From positions 1,178,001 to 1,242,000 of the forward strand of contig NZ_WBXN01000004.1 of assembly GCF_008973465.1 (NCBI RefSeq): DNA of 64,000 bases, given 5' to 3'. The position numbers and the translations under genes are program-made. The notes under the pieces are model-generated. The model was not told the DNA's origin. It was given only the letters and a program-made list of their open reading frames with translations, and made no database searches. Positions 29,763 to 39,225 of the stretch are shown here, in pieces. Positions within the stretch are counted from its first letter, which is position 1; each line of letters opens with the position of its first letter. The DNA is from Streptomyces sp. SS1-1. Its GTDB lineage: Bacteria; Actinomycetota; Actinomycetes; Streptomycetales; Streptomycetaceae.

Positions 29763-30667
29763 GAGGTCCCCTTCGTGGGATCCAGGTCGGCGAGCCACAA
29801 GCGCTGGAGCATGTGCCAGTCCTCCGGATGTTCCGCGATACCCGTGGCGAAGGCGTCGGCCAGCGCCTGTGTCATGACAGACGTCTTCTCGGCGCGATTG
29901 CCTGACTCGGGCACCTCGACCGGCGGGTGGACGCGGCCCTGCATCACGGACGAGTCGTCGTACCAGAGCGTCACGGGCAGCAGCAGCGCCCCGGTCTGCT
30001 GGGCGAGCAGCGCCGGTCCGGCGGGCATCCGGGCGGTCGCGCCGAAGAAGTCGACCTCGACGCCGGAGGAGGACAGGTCGCGGTCGGCGACCAGGCAGAC
30101 CAGGCCGCCGTCGCGTAGCCGGCGCGCCAGGGTGCCGAAGGCGCTGCCGCCGCTGTGCGGCAGGACCTCCATGCCGAGGCCCTCGCGGTACGCGACGAAG
30201 CGGTCGTAGAGCGTCTCGGGCTTGAGGCGCTCGGCGACCGTCGTGAACGGTGTCTTCAGTTCGGTGGTGACCCACGCACCGGCCAGGTCCCAGTTGGCCA
30301 GGTGGGGCAGGGCCAGTATCACGCCCTTCCCGGCGGCCAGCCCGTCGGTGAGATGGTGGACGTCCTTGGGCGCGAACCCCTCGCGCACCCGGTCCTCGCT
30401 CCAGGCGGGCAGCCGGAAGGACTCCATCCAGTAGCGCAGGTACGAGCGCATGCCCGCGCGCGAGAGCTCCGCCAGGCGTTCCGGGCTCGCGTCGGGCACC
30501 ACGCGCGCGTAGTTGCTCTCCAGCCGCTGGACGCCCTTGCCCCGCTTCTTCCACGCCAGGTCGGCGATGGTGCGGCCGAGGCGCACGGCGGCCGGCTCGG
30601 GGAGCTTCTTCACGGTGCCCCAGCCGAGCCCGTACAGCGCGTCGGTGAGCCGGTCCTGGGCGCTCAC
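29759..30667 (-). CDS. patA: Phosphatidylinositol mannoside acyltransferase-like protein (PatA/HtrB family)
   Basis: Protein of 302 residues from GTG 30667. The lysophospholipid acyltransferase H-x4-D motif is in ALPHLANWDLAG (His122, Asp127), followed by VADRDLSSSGVEVDFFG, typical of LpxL/HtrB-type enzymes. PatA acylates the mannose of PIM1/PIM2 in mycobacteria; activity here is inferred from homology and operon context. Both ends overlap neighbours by 4 bases (GTGA with pgsA upstream and with pimA downstream), so translation of all three is coupled. Confidence 0.87.
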   Translation of the reverse strand: MSAQDRLTDALYGLGWGTVKKLPEPAAVRLGRTIADLAWKKRGKGVQRLESNYARVVPDASPERLAELSRAGMRSYLRYWMESFRLPAWSEDRVREGFAPKDVHHLTDGLAAGKGVILALPHLANWDLAGAWVTTELKTPFTTVAERLKPETLYDRFVAYREGLGMEVLPHSGGSAFGTLARRLRDGGLVCLVADRDLSSSGVEVDFFGATARMPAGPALLAQQTGALLLPVTLWYDDSSVMQGRVHPPVEVPESGNRAEKTSVMTQALADAFATGIAEHPEDWHMLQRLWLADLDPTKGTS

Positions 30668-31350
30668 GTGGCGGCCTCGCTCCCGTGCGAGGCGCTCTCC
30701 GGCTTGTCCGGCGCCTCGGCGGCCTCGGCCTCGGCGGACTCCCGGCGGACGGTGACGACCCGCTGGACCAGCGTGACGAGGCTGCCCACCGCGACGACCC
30801 ACAGCGCCACCGGCAGCAGGTACTGGATGCCGGGCACGCCGAACTTGTGCAGTCCGGCGAAACCGGCCGCGACCAGCGAGATCACCAGGCGCTCGGCCCG
30901 CTCGACCAGACCGTTGACGGCGACCGGCAGGCCGATCGACTCGCCGCGGGCCTTGGTGTACGACACGACCTGGCCGCTGGCCAGGCAGAAGATCGACACC
31001 GCGCACAGCACGATGTCGTCGCCGCCCCCGGCGTACCAGAGGGCGAAGCCGCCGAAGATCGCGCCGTCGGCGACCCGGTCCAGGGTGGAGTCGAGGAAGG
31101 CGCCCCAGCGGCTGGAGCGGCCGAGCTGGCGCGCCATGTTGCCGTCGACGAGGTCGGAGAACACGAACAGCGTGATCACGACCGTGCCCCAGAAGAACTC
31201 GCCCATGGGGTAGAAGACCAGCGCGCCCGCGACCACGCCGGCGGTCCCGATCAGGGTGACGGTGTCGGGGCTGACGCCCCTTCTGATCAGAAATGAGGCG
31301 AACGGCGTGAGAACACGCGTGAAGAAAGCACGCGCGTACTTGTTCAGCAT
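30664..31350 (-). CDS. pgsA: Phosphatidylinositol (phosphate) synthase, CDP-alcohol phosphotransferase
   Basis: Protein of 228 residues from ATG 31350. The CDP-alcohol phosphotransferase signature is complete: D66-x2-D69-G70-x2-A73-R74-x8-G83-x3-D87-x3-D91. About six membrane helices are visible, and the C-terminus is a charged tail. In actinobacteria this clade condenses CDP-diacylglycerol with inositol 1-phosphate to make phosphatidylinositol phosphate, the precursor of PI and PIMs. It is the first gene of the PIM operon. The region upstream (304 bases) is shared with the divergent EF-G-like gene. Confidence 0.9.
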   Translation of the reverse strand: MLNKYARAFFTRVLTPFASFLIRRGVSPDTVTLIGTAGVVAGALVFYPMGEFFWGTVVITLFVFSDLVDGNMARQLGRSSRWGAFLDSTLDRVADGAIFGGFALWYAGGGDDIVLCAVSIFCLASGQVVSYTKARGESIGLPVAVNGLVERAERLVISLVAAGFAGLHKFGVPGIQYLLPVALWVVAVGSLVTLVQRVVTVRRESAEAEAAEAPDKPESASHGSEAAT

Positions 31351-31654
31351 GGCCTTCCCGAGGGTCGGTGTGGCGCCGCGCGGCCCTTGCTGGCCACCGG
31401 CTGGCCCATCGTAGCCACGCGCGCGTGCGGGCGGCCGCCGGGCACTCGTCGTCGGTGCCCGTGGCCCGCCGGGACGGGGCGGCGGGCGCGGTCCCGTCCG
31501 TCGTATGGACGGGCCGTGCGGTGAGTGGAAAGCTCGAAGGACCGCGGGCGTCGTCGCAGCCGCCGTCGCTGGGGGCGCCTTCCGGGCCCGGGCCCGGGAG
31601 AGGGACCGTACGTCCGCGCCCACAGTGACCTCACCGTGCACGGGAGGCAGGAGC
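31351..31654. other. 304-base divergent promoter region between pgsA and the EF-G-like gene
   Basis: No gene is seen. It should hold promoters for both directions; I could not identify a confident -10/-35 pair. A GGAGGCAGGAG ribosome-binding site for the plus-strand gene lies at its right end. Confidence 0.5.
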
Positions 31655-33853
31655 ATGGGCGACAAGGCGAACGCACACCCCGGAGCCGCCGGCAGGGCTA
31701 CGGCGGCCGACCACCCCACGTCCGTACGGAATGTGGTGCTGGTCGGCCACAGCGGTTCGGGCAAGACGACTCTGGTCGAGGCCCTCGCGCTGACGGCGGG
31801 GGCGGTGAACCGGGCGGGCCGCGTCGAGGACGGCGGCACCGTCTCCGACTACGACGAGATCGAGCACCGGCAGCACCGCTCGGTACAGCTCTCCCTGGTG
31901 CCCGTCGAATGGGACGGCATCAAGATCAATCTGCTGGACACCCCCGGCTACGCCGACTTCGTCGGGGAACTCAGGGCCGGTCTGCGCGCGGCGGACGCGG
32001 CCCTCTTCGTCGTCTCGGCCTCGGACGGCGTCGACGGCTCCACCCGCATGGTGTGGGACGAGTGCGCGGCCGTCGGCATGCCGCGCGCGATCGTCGTGAC
32101 GCATCTGGAGGCGGCGCGGGCGAACTACGAGGAGATGACGCGGATCTGCGCGGAGGCGTTCGGCGGCGACGACCCCGACGCCGTGCTCCCGCTGTATCTG
32201 CCGCTGCACGGGGAGCCCGGCCCGGACGGGCACGCGCCCGTGACCGGTCTGATCGGCCTGCTGACGCAGAAGCTCTTCGACTACTCCACCGGGGAGCGCA
32301 AGGAGTCCGAACCGGGCGGCGACGAGCTGCCGCTGATCGAGGAGGCGCGCAACCGGCTGATCGAGGGGGTCATCGCGGAGAGCGAGGACGAGACCCTCAT
32401 GGACCGCTATCTCGGCGGTGAGCAGATCGACGTGAAGACGCTCATCGGGGATCTGGAGCGGGCCATCGCGCGGGGCACGTTCTTCCCCGTCCTGGCCGCC
32501 GCCCCGGCCGCCGAGGGCGCCCGGCAGGGTCTCGGCACCGTCGAGGTGCTGGAGCTGATCACCCGCGGCTTCCCGACCCCGCTGGAGCGGCCGGCGCCCG
32601 CGGTGACCACGCTCGACGGCCGGCCGCGCGAGCTGAAGCCGTGCGACCCGGACAGTCCGCTGGTCGCCGAGGTCGTGAAGACCGCGTCGGACCCCTACGT
32701 CGGCCGGATCTCGCTGGTGCGCGTCTTCTCCGGCACGCTGCGGCCCGACGAGACGGTGCACGTGTCCGGGCACGGCATGGAGGACCGCGGTCACGAGGAC
32801 CACGACGTCGACGAGCGCGTCGGCGCGCTGTCGGCGCCCTTCGGCAAGCAGCAGCGCACCCTCAGCCACTGCATCGCGGGCGACCTCGCGTGCGTGGCCA
32901 AGCTGAGCCGCGCGGAGACCGGGGACACCCTGTCGTCGAAGGACGACCCGCTGCTGATGGAGCCCTGGCAGATGCCGGACCCGCTGCTGCCGCTGGCCAT
33001 CCAGGCGCACAGCAAGGCCGACGAGGACAAGCTGTCGCAGGGCCTGGCCCGCCTGGTCGCCGAGGACCCGACGATGCGCCTGGAGCAGAACCAGGCCACC
33101 CACCAGGTGGTGCTGTGGGCGCTGGGCGAGGCCCACGCCGACGTCGCACTGGAACGGCTGCGCAGCCGGTACGGGGTGCAGGTCGACGTCGTGCCGTACA
33201 AGGTGTCGCTGCGGGAGACGTTCGCGGGCAAGGCGGCGGGCCGCGGCCGGCATGTGAAGCAGTCCGGCGGGCACGGGCAGTACGCCGTCTGCGAGATCGA
33301 GGTCGAGCCGCTGCCCGGCGGTTCGGGCATCGAGTTCGTGGACAAGGTCGTCGGCGGCGCGGTGCCGCGCCAGTTCATCCCGTCCGTGGAGAAGGGCGTG
33401 CGCGCCCAGGCGGCGAAGGGGGTCGCGGCCGGTCATCCGCTGGTCGACGTCCGGGTCACCCTGCTCGACGGCAAGGCGCACTCGGTCGACTCCTCCGACG
33501 CGGCCTTCCAGACGGCCGGCGCGCTCGCGCTGCGCGAGGCCGCGGGCGAGACGAAGATCCATCTGCTGGAGCCGGTGGCGGAGGTGTCCGTGCTGGTCGG
33601 CGACGACTACGTCGGGGCCGTGATGAGCGACCTGTCCGGACGGCGGGGCCGTGTCCTCGGCACCGAGCAGACCAGCGGCGGGCGCACGCTGATCAAGGCC
33701 GAGGTACCCGAGATCGAGATCGGCCGGTACGCCATCGATCTGCGGTCGCTGTCGCACGGCACGGCCCGGTTCAGCCGGCGGTACGCGCGGCACGAGCCGA
33801 TGCCGCAGCAGATCGCGGAGCGGGTCAGGGAGGAGGCGCGGGTGGCGTCCTAG
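31655..33853 (+). CDS. Elongation factor G-like GTPase (EF-G2 type)
   Basis: Protein of 732 residues from ATG 31655. The translational GTPase layout is intact: P-loop GHSGSGKTTL (31-40), G3 LLDTPGYADF (94-102), domain II around VVKTASDPYVGRISLVRVFSG, domain III/IV with KVSLRETFAGKAAGRGRHVK split across strands, and the C-terminal EF-G domain V with GDDYVGAVMSDLSGRRG. The G4 motif, normally N/T-K-x-D, reads T149-H-L-E152, so two guanine-recognition residues differ. Streptomyces carry this paralogue in addition to fusA; its role is not settled, and mycobacterial relatives do not replace EF-G. It is alone on its strand and ends with a UUCG-loop terminator. Confidence 0.88.
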   Translation: MGDKANAHPGAAGRATAADHPTSVRNVVLVGHSGSGKTTLVEALALTAGAVNRAGRVEDGGTVSDYDEIEHRQHRSVQLSLVPVEWDGIKINLLDTPGYADFVGELRAGLRAADAALFVVSASDGVDGSTRMVWDECAAVGMPRAIVVTHLEAARANYEEMTRICAEAFGGDDPDAVLPLYLPLHGEPGPDGHAPVTGLIGLLTQKLFDYSTGERKESEPGGDELPLIEEARNRLIEGVIAESEDETLMDRYLGGEQIDVKTLIGDLERAIARGTFFPVLAAAPAAEGARQGLGTVEVLELITRGFPTPLERPAPAVTTLDGRPRELKPCDPDSPLVAEVVKTASDPYVGRISLVRVFSGTLRPDETVHVSGHGMEDRGHEDHDVDERVGALSAPFGKQQRTLSHCIAGDLACVAKLSRAETGDTLSSKDDPLLMEPWQMPDPLLPLAIQAHSKADEDKLSQGLARLVAEDPTMRLEQNQATHQVVLWALGEAHADVALERLRSRYGVQVDVVPYKVSLRETFAGKAAGRGRHVKQSGGHGQYAVCEIEVEPLPGGSGIEFVDKVVGGAVPRQFIPSVEKGVRAQAAKGVAAGHPLVDVRVTLLDGKAHSVDSSDAAFQTAGALALREAAGETKIHLLEPVAEVSVLVGDDYVGAVMSDLSGRRGRVLGTEQTSGGRTLIKAEVPEIEIGRYAIDLRSLSHGTARFSRRYARHEPMPQQIAERVREEARVAS

Positions 33854-33948
33854 CGCGCGCCGGGCGCCGCCCGGTCGCTCCACGCGCGCCGGAGCGCCAC
33901 GAAAACGCGCCGGAGCCTTCCGGACGCCACGTGGAGCGCTCCCCTCCC

Positions 33949-33980
33949 CGTCGGCGGGCGGCTTCGGCCGTCCGCCGACG
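33949..33980 (+). terminator. Intrinsic terminator of the EF-G-like gene with a UUCG tetraloop
   Basis: Arms 33949-33962 and 33967-33980 (14 bases, one G-U pair) are capped by TTCG, giving the extra-stable C(UUCG)G hairpin. It lies about 95 bases past the stop; a second imperfect inverted repeat (CGCTCCACG at 33876 with its complement at 33930) precedes it. Confidence 0.75.
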
Positions 33981-34093
33981 GATGTCGGTGGCTGGGGATA
34001 CGCTGATCATCGATCGGCGTCCGATCAACAGGTGTGCGCCGTACGGAAGTCGGGAAGGCCGCAGGAGCGACAGTGCGGCGAGTGGGGGCGGGA

Positions 34094-35755
34094 ATGACCG
34101 TTGAAGGCGGTTACGCGGACATCTTCGGTCCGCAGGTGCCGCGCACGGCCGGTGAGGGGCAGACGGCGACCTTCGCGCTGGCCTCGGCGGCCTATCGCGA
34201 CAACCCGTACGAGGACATCAAGAAGGCCGACAACGAGTGGCACAAGACGGACGTCAAGGCGGGCCGCGGCTGGGCGAAGATCTTCCGGCCCAATCTCGGT
34301 GAGGCGTTCTCGCGGGCCGTGGTCGACCGCATGCTCGGCGACGGCCGCAAGCCGCTGATCCAGTCCTTCGGCACCGAGCCGCAGGTCGTGGTCGAGCACT
34401 GCCTGGCCGCGAACAACATCCGCAAGGCCCGGGACCGCACCCTCAGCACGATCATGGTCGTCTGCGGTCTGCTGTTCCTGCCCGGCCTCCTGGTGTGGCT
34501 GCTCGTCTTCACGCTGCGCACCACCATCGTGAAGCGGGACGCCAAGCGGGGCGGGGCGCTCGGCTCCGTGCTCCTCGTCGCGATGGGCGCGCTGGCCGTG
34601 CTGTTCCTGCTGAAGATGCCGTTCACCGGCCTCTGGGCGTGGTACGCGCGCGCCTCCGTGGTGATGCCGGTCCTGGGCTGGTTCTGGGCGAAGCAGGTGT
34701 GCGAGCGCACCGCGCGGGACCTGCGGGAGCGCTGGGACAGCCTGCTCGCGGGCAGCAGCGTCGGCGCGAAGGTGCCGGAGGCGGTGCCGGCCAGTCCCAA
34801 CGAGACGCAGGCCGAGCATCTGCGCCAGGCGCTGGCCAAGCTCAGCGCCGAGCAGCAGTCCAACTCGGTCTTCTACGCCGGCCCCAAGGGCATACTCGGC
34901 ATGGGCACCCGCTGGGGCAGCTGGCAGCTGGCCGAGGAGCTGGTGCCCGCCGACGCCGACCGTGAGATCCACCCGTTCCGCAGCTGGGACGTGATCCGCG
35001 CGATCCACGACCAGCTGAGCATGCTCGAGCGCGGCCCGCTGAACTCGGGCGGTTTCCCCAAGCCCTCGATACGCCACTGGATCGTCACGCCGATCGCCGA
35101 GGGCGCCTCGGCGGTGTCCCGGCCGGAGGGCACGGACGTCGAGGCGTACCAGGTGAAGCCGCACGCGATACAGGAGATCTGCAACAAGCAGCAGTTCGGC
35201 AGCGGTGACCGGCACTATCTGGGCGTCCAGTGGACGCTGTGGGACGGCCAGCTGATCATCACCATGCTGATCACGGTGACCGTGCTGCACGAGACGCTGC
35301 GCATCGAGGTGACGGGCCACGCCCTCGGCCCGGTCAACGGGCTCTTCCAGGAGAAGCCGGAGGCGCCGAAGAAGGAGGTCGCCAAGTCGCTGAAGCCGTG
35401 GGAGACCCGCTCGGTGAAGCTGCCGCTGGTCGGCACCGACGAGGTGGTGCGGCTGGCGGTGCGGGCGCCGCTCTCCTGGTATCCCCCGGCGCTGAACTGG
35501 CTGGGCGGGACGATCGCCCTGCCCGAGCCGTTCGGGCTGCGGCACGCCTGGGCCGATCAGCCGTGGCGGCACCGCTTCATGGCCGACGACGCCCTGCGCG
35601 CCGCCACCCCGGTGCTGCGGGCCGTGCACGCCTCGGCGATCAGGGTCCTCGCGGAGAACGGCGTGGACACCGAGAAGTTCGGTGCCCGCTCGGCGTTCCT
35701 CAGCACGGCCGTGCAGGACCCCTCACCGCGCAAGGCGGACGTCTACGACGCGTAG
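34094..35755 (+). CDS. Hypothetical membrane protein, 553 residues
   Basis: Start ATG 34094 (MTVEGGYADIFG) with a purine-rich GGGGGCGGG upstream; an in-frame ATG at 34034 is less likely. Hydrophobic segments lie at about 128-152, 162-185 and 194-210, with a later hydrophobic stretch LIITMLITVTVLHETL near residue 400. The soluble parts contain no motif I recognise, apart from conserved-looking YRDNPYEDIKKADNEWH and GIPxxxW-like RHWIVTPIAEG. It is conserved in streptomycetes between the EF-G2 and HIT genes as I recall. Function unknown. It converges on the HIT gene with a shared terminator. Confidence 0.75.
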   Translation: MTVEGGYADIFGPQVPRTAGEGQTATFALASAAYRDNPYEDIKKADNEWHKTDVKAGRGWAKIFRPNLGEAFSRAVVDRMLGDGRKPLIQSFGTEPQVVVEHCLAANNIRKARDRTLSTIMVVCGLLFLPGLLVWLLVFTLRTTIVKRDAKRGGALGSVLLVAMGALAVLFLLKMPFTGLWAWYARASVVMPVLGWFWAKQVCERTARDLRERWDSLLAGSSVGAKVPEAVPASPNETQAEHLRQALAKLSAEQQSNSVFYAGPKGILGMGTRWGSWQLAEELVPADADREIHPFRSWDVIRAIHDQLSMLERGPLNSGGFPKPSIRHWIVTPIAEGASAVSRPEGTDVEAYQVKPHAIQEICNKQQFGSGDRHYLGVQWTLWDGQLIITMLITVTVLHETLRIEVTGHALGPVNGLFQEKPEAPKKEVAKSLKPWETRSVKLPLVGTDEVVRLAVRAPLSWYPPALNWLGGTIALPEPFGLRHAWADQPWRHRFMADDALRAATPVLRAVHASAIRVLAENGVDTEKFGARSAFLSTAVQDPSPRKADVYDA

Positions 35756-35776
35756 GCGCTGCGGCGACGAGCCGAC

Positions 35777-35799
35777 GGAGGGGCCGGGCCGGCCCCTCC
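35777..35799. terminator. Bidirectional stem-loop between convergent genes
   Basis: A 9-base perfect GC stem (35777-35785 with 35791-35799) and a 5-base loop, 21 bases after the plus-strand stop and 8 bases before the HIT gene's end. Confidence 0.65.
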
Positions 35800-35806
35800 C
35801 CCGCGG

Positions 35807-36355
35807 TCAGGCGGTCGGCCAGGCCTCCGCCAGCATCTTGCGGGTGTCGGCGAGGAGCTGCGGCAGCACGCGCGTGTGCCCGACGACCGGCATGAAGTTC
35901 GTGTCCCCGCCCCAGCGCGGCACGATGTGCTGGTGGAGGTGGGCGGCGATCCCGGCACCGGCGACCGTGCCCTGGTTCATGCCGATGTTGAAGCCGTGGG
36001 CACCCGACGCGGTGCGCAGGGCCGTCATCGCCTGCTTGGTCAGCGCCCCCAGCTCGGCGGTCTCCGGCTCGGTGAGGTCGGTGTAGTCGGCAACATGGCG
36101 GTAGGGCACGACCATGAGGTGCCCGCCGTTGTACGGGTACAGGTTGAGGACCGCGTACACCTGCTCGCCGCGCCGGACGACCAGCCCGTCCTCGTCGGAT
36201 TTGGCCGGGATCGAGCAGAAGGGGCAGCCGTCGTCCGCTCCGGGACCGGTCGGCTTGTTCTCACCCTGGATGTAGGCCATCCGATGGGGCGTCCACAGGC
36301 GCTGGAACGCGTCCTGGATGCCCACTCCCCACTGCTGCTCCGGCTCACTCGTCAT
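35807..36355 (-). CDS. HIT family nucleotide-binding hydrolase
   Basis: Protein of 182 residues from ATG 36355. The histidine triad is H139-x-H141-x-H143 in AHLHQHIVPRW. A CPFC pair (C44, C47) in the N-terminal segment, with later His residues, suggests the zinc site seen in several actinobacterial HIT proteins. LNLYPYNGGHLMVVPYRHV is the typical strand pair. The mycobacterial homologue beside the PIM cluster acts on diadenosine polyphosphates; here the substrate is inferred. In mycobacteria this gene sits between thrS and pgsA; here an inserted membrane gene and a K+-channel gene separate them. Confidence 0.92.
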   Translation of the reverse strand: MTSEPEQQWGVGIQDAFQRLWTPHRMAYIQGENKPTGPGADDGCPFCSIPAKSDEDGLVVRRGEQVYAVLNLYPYNGGHLMVVPYRHVADYTDLTEPETAELGALTKQAMTALRTASGAHGFNIGMNQGTVAGAGIAAHLHQHIVPRWGGDTNFMPVVGHTRVLPQLLADTRKMLAEAWPTA

Positions 36356-36433
36356 GCGTGCAGCATATGGCTTCGACCGTTCCCGGCGTGTCGCCGGGGC
36401 GCGGGGGCGGCGGGCACCGGCCAAGCTGGGCGC

Positions 36434-37093
36434 GTGGACGACGACAGCCCCTCCGCCCGCTGGGAGCAGCGCACCGAGATCCCGCTGTTCCTGGCGTCGC
36501 TGCTCTTCCTGGCCGCCTACGCGGCCCGCGTCCTCGCGGTGAGCATGCCGCAGTTCTGGAAGGACCTGTGCGTGTACACGATGGTCGCGCTGTGGCTGCT
36601 GTTCGCCGCCGACTTCGTGGTGCGCCGGAAGCTCAGCGGGGAGCGCTTCCCGCACTTCGTGAGGACCCACTTCCTGCACACGGTCGTGGTCCTGCTGCCG
36701 TTGCTGCGCCCCCTGCGGATCGTGCCGCTCTACGACGTCATCCAGCGCCGGCAGGGGGAGCCCCGGCTGTCCCTGCACGCCCGTGTGATCGCCTACGCGA
36801 GCCTGTCCACGCTGCTCCTCGGCTTCGCCGGCGCCCTGGCCGTCTTCCATCTGGAACGCGGGGCGCCCGGCGCCACCATGCGGACCTTCGGCGACGCCGT
36901 GTGGTGGACGGCGGCGACCCTCAGCACCGTCGGCTACGGCGACATCACACCGGTGACCTTCGGAGGCCGGACGATCGCGATCGGCATGATGGCGGGCGGG
37001 CTGGCCCTGTTGGGCGCGGTGACCGGGTCGTTCTCCTCGTGGCTGCTGCAGGTCTTCACCCGCGAGAGCGACAAGAGGCCCCCGGAGAGCTGA
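36434..37093 (+). CDS. Two-pore-segment potassium channel family protein (Ion_trans_2)
   Basis: Protein of 219 residues from GTG 36434, 78 bases from the divergent HIT start. Membrane segments are at about 16-36, 46-64, 80-95 (with basic R92, R95) and 118-138, then a pore helix and the selectivity filter TVGYGD at 165-170, then a final helix (180-207). The overall shape is that of a voltage-gated-like channel with a shortened or degenerate S4. The short charged C-terminus lacks a regulatory RCK/TrkA domain. Its stop codon lies inside the stem-loop shared with thrS. Confidence 0.9.
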   Translation: MDDDSPSARWEQRTEIPLFLASLLFLAAYAARVLAVSMPQFWKDLCVYTMVALWLLFAADFVVRRKLSGERFPHFVRTHFLHTVVVLLPLLRPLRIVPLYDVIQRRQGEPRLSLHARVIAYASLSTLLLGFAGALAVFHLERGAPGATMRTFGDAVWWTAATLSTVGYGDITPVTFGGRTIAIGMMAGGLALLGAVTGSFSSWLLQVFTRESDKRPPES

Positions 37094-37107
37094 GCTTCCG
37101 GGGGCCT
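37076..37107. terminator. Bidirectional terminator overlapping the K+-channel stop codon
   Basis: An 11-base perfect stem (37076-37086 with 37097-37107), with extra AGCT pairing in the loop. The TGA stop at 37091-37093 is within the loop, and thrS ends 16 bases further on. Confidence 0.7.
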
Positions 37108-37122
37108 CCTGGAGCCGGTGGA

Positions 37123-39099
37123 TCAGACCTGCGCCCGCTCCTCGACGACCTTCGCGATCTTGGCGATGGCCTCGTCGAACGGGATGCCGTTCTCCTGGGA
37201 GCCGTCGCGGTAGCGGAAGGAGACGGCGTTGTTCGCCATGTCCTCGTCGCCCGCGATGACCATGAAGGGCACCTTCTGCTTCTGGGCGTTGCGGATCTTC
37301 TTCTGCATCCGGTCCGAGGAGGAGTCGACCTCGACGCGCAGCCCCTGCTTCTTCGCGGCGGCGGCGAACTTCTCCAGGTACTCGATGTGCGCGTCGCCGA
37401 TCGGGATGCCGAGCGCCTGCACCGGGGCCAGCCACGCCGGGAAGGCGCCCGCGTAGTGCTCCAGGAGCACCGCGAAGAACCGCTCGATCGAGCCGAACAG
37501 CGCACGGTGGATCATGACGGGACGCTGCTTGGAGCCGTCGGCGGAGGTGTACTCCAGGTCGAAGCGCTCCGGCAGGTTGAAGTCGAGCTGGATCGTCGAC
37601 ATCTGCCAGGTTCGGCCGATGGCGTCCTTGGCCTGGACGGAGATCTTCGGGCCGTAGAAGGCGGCGCCGCCCGGGTCCGCGACCAGTTCCAGGTTCTGCT
37701 TCTCGGCGACCTGGCGCAGCGTCTCGGTGGCCTCCTCCCACGCCTCGTCGGTGCCGACGAACTTCTCCGGGTCCTTGGTGGACAGCTCCAGGTAGAAGTC
37801 GGTCAGGCCGTAGTCGCGCAGCAGGTTCAGGACGAAGGTGAGGGTCTTGTCGAGCTCCTCGGACATCTGCTCGCGGGTGCAGTAGATGTGCGCGTCGTCC
37901 TGGGTGAAGCCGCGGGCACGGGTGAGGCCGTGCACGACGCCCGACTTCTCGTACCGGTACACGGTCCCGAACTCGAAGAGGCGCAGCGGCAGCTCACGGT
38001 AGGAACGCCCGCGCGCGTCGAAGATCAGGTTGTGCATCGGGCAGTTCATGGGCTTGAGGTAGTAGTCCACGCCCTCGTCGAGCTGCATGGGCGGGTACAT
38101 GCCGTCGGCGTACCAGTCCAGGTGGCCCGAGGTCTCGAAGAGCTTCCCCTTCGTCGCGTGCGGGGTGTAGACGAACTCGTAGCCCTCCTCCTCGTGCCGG
38201 CGGCGCGAGTAGTCCTCCATGACCCGGCGGATGATGCCGCCCTTGGGGTGGAAGACGGCGAGGCCGGAGCCGATCTGCTCGGGGATCGAGAACAGGTCGA
38301 GCTCGCTGCCGAGCTTGCGGTGGTCGCGCTTCTCGGCCTCGGCGAGGAACTCCAGGTGCGCCTTCAGCTCGTCCTTGGAGGGCCAGGCGGTGCCGTAGAT
38401 GCGCTGGAGCATCGGGTTCTTCTCGCTGCCGCGCCAGTAGGCGGCCGCGTTGCGCATGAGCTTGAACGCCGGGATGTTCCGGGTGGTGGGCAGGTGGGGA
38501 CCGCGGCAGAGGTCCTTCCAGCACAGTTCGCCGGTCTTGGCGTCGAGGTTGTCGTAGATCGTCAGCTCGCCGGCGCCGACCTCGACGTCCGCGCCGTCGT
38601 CGTGCGACGCGGAGCCCTTGAGGCCGATCAGCTCCAGCTTGTACGGCTCGTCGGCCAGCTCCTCGCGGGCGTCCTCGTCGGTGACGACGCGGCGCGCGAA
38701 CCTCTGGCCCCGCTTCTGGATCTCCTGCATCTTCTTCTCGATGGCCTTGAGATCCTCGGGGGTGAACGGCTTCTCGACGTCGAAGTCGTAGTAGAAGCCG
38801 TCCTTCACGGGCGGGCCGATGCCCAGCTTGGCCTCGGGGAAGAGCTCCTGCACCGCCTGGGCCATCACGTGCGCGGTGGAGTGGCGCAGGATGTTCAGGC
38901 CGTCCTCGGAGGAGATCTCGACGCCCTCGACCTCGTCGCCGTCGGAGAGCACGTACGACAGGTCCCTGAGCTCGCCGCCCACGCGCGCGGCGATGACGGA
39001 GCGCTCGCCGGCGAAGAGGTCGGCGGCCGTAGTGCCCGTCGTCACCACGCGCTCTTCCCGCTCGGAATCGCGTTGGATGATCACACGGACGTCTGACAC
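37123..39099 (-). CDS. thrS: Threonyl-tRNA synthetase
   Basis: Protein of 658 residues from GTG 39099 ([13 protein letters not shown]), with AGGAGAG upstream; an ATG 12 codons earlier lacks such a site. It has an N-terminal TGS domain (1-60), the editing/SAD domain with [16 protein letters not shown], and a class II core with the zinc Cys in [15 protein letters not shown], plus [20 protein letters not shown] and [13 protein letters not shown]. The C-terminal anticodon-binding domain follows ([12 protein letters not shown]). It charges tRNA-Thr. No T-box is visible in the 126 bases upstream. Confidence 0.96.
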   Translation of the reverse strand: MSDVRVIIQRDSEREERVVTTGTTAADLFAGERSVIAARVGGELRDLSYVLSDGDEVEGVEISSEDGLNILRHSTAHVMAQAVQELFPEAKLGIGPPVKDGFYYDFDVEKPFTPEDLKAIEKKMQEIQKRGQRFARRVVTDEDAREELADEPYKLELIGLKGSASHDDGADVEVGAGELTIYDNLDAKTGELCWKDLCRGPHLPTTRNIPAFKLMRNAAAYWRGSEKNPMLQRIYGTAWPSKDELKAHLEFLAEAEKRDHRKLGSELDLFSIPEQIGSGLAVFHPKGGIIRRVMEDYSRRRHEEEGYEFVYTPHATKGKLFETSGHLDWYADGMYPPMQLDEGVDYYLKPMNCPMHNLIFDARGRSYRELPLRLFEFGTVYRYEKSGVVHGLTRARGFTQDDAHIYCTREQMSEELDKTLTFVLNLLRDYGLTDFYLELSTKDPEKFVGTDEAWEEATETLRQVAEKQNLELVADPGGAAFYGPKISVQAKDAIGRTWQMSTIQLDFNLPERFDLEYTSADGSKQRPVMIHRALFGSIERFFAVLLEHYAGAFPAWLAPVQALGIPIGDAHIEYLEKFAAAAKKQGLRVEVDSSSDRMQKKIRNAQKQKVPFMVIAGDEDMANNAVSFRYRDGSQENGIPFDEAIAKIAKVVEERAQV

Positions 39100-39225
39100 C
39101 GGTCTCTCCTGACTGAAGGTGGGGTGCGGCGCCATACCAGGAGCGCGCGCATGACTGCGATCGTACCGACCCGCGACCGCCGATCGCGAAACGGATATCG
39201 CGGCCCCCGCCGTCTCCGGCCGCCG

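Noticed and set aside
39100..39225. T-box leader controlling thrS (and likewise before alaS and hisS)
   Set aside because: The upstream gaps are too short or lack a T-box consensus; actinomycete T-boxes are mainly on ileS.
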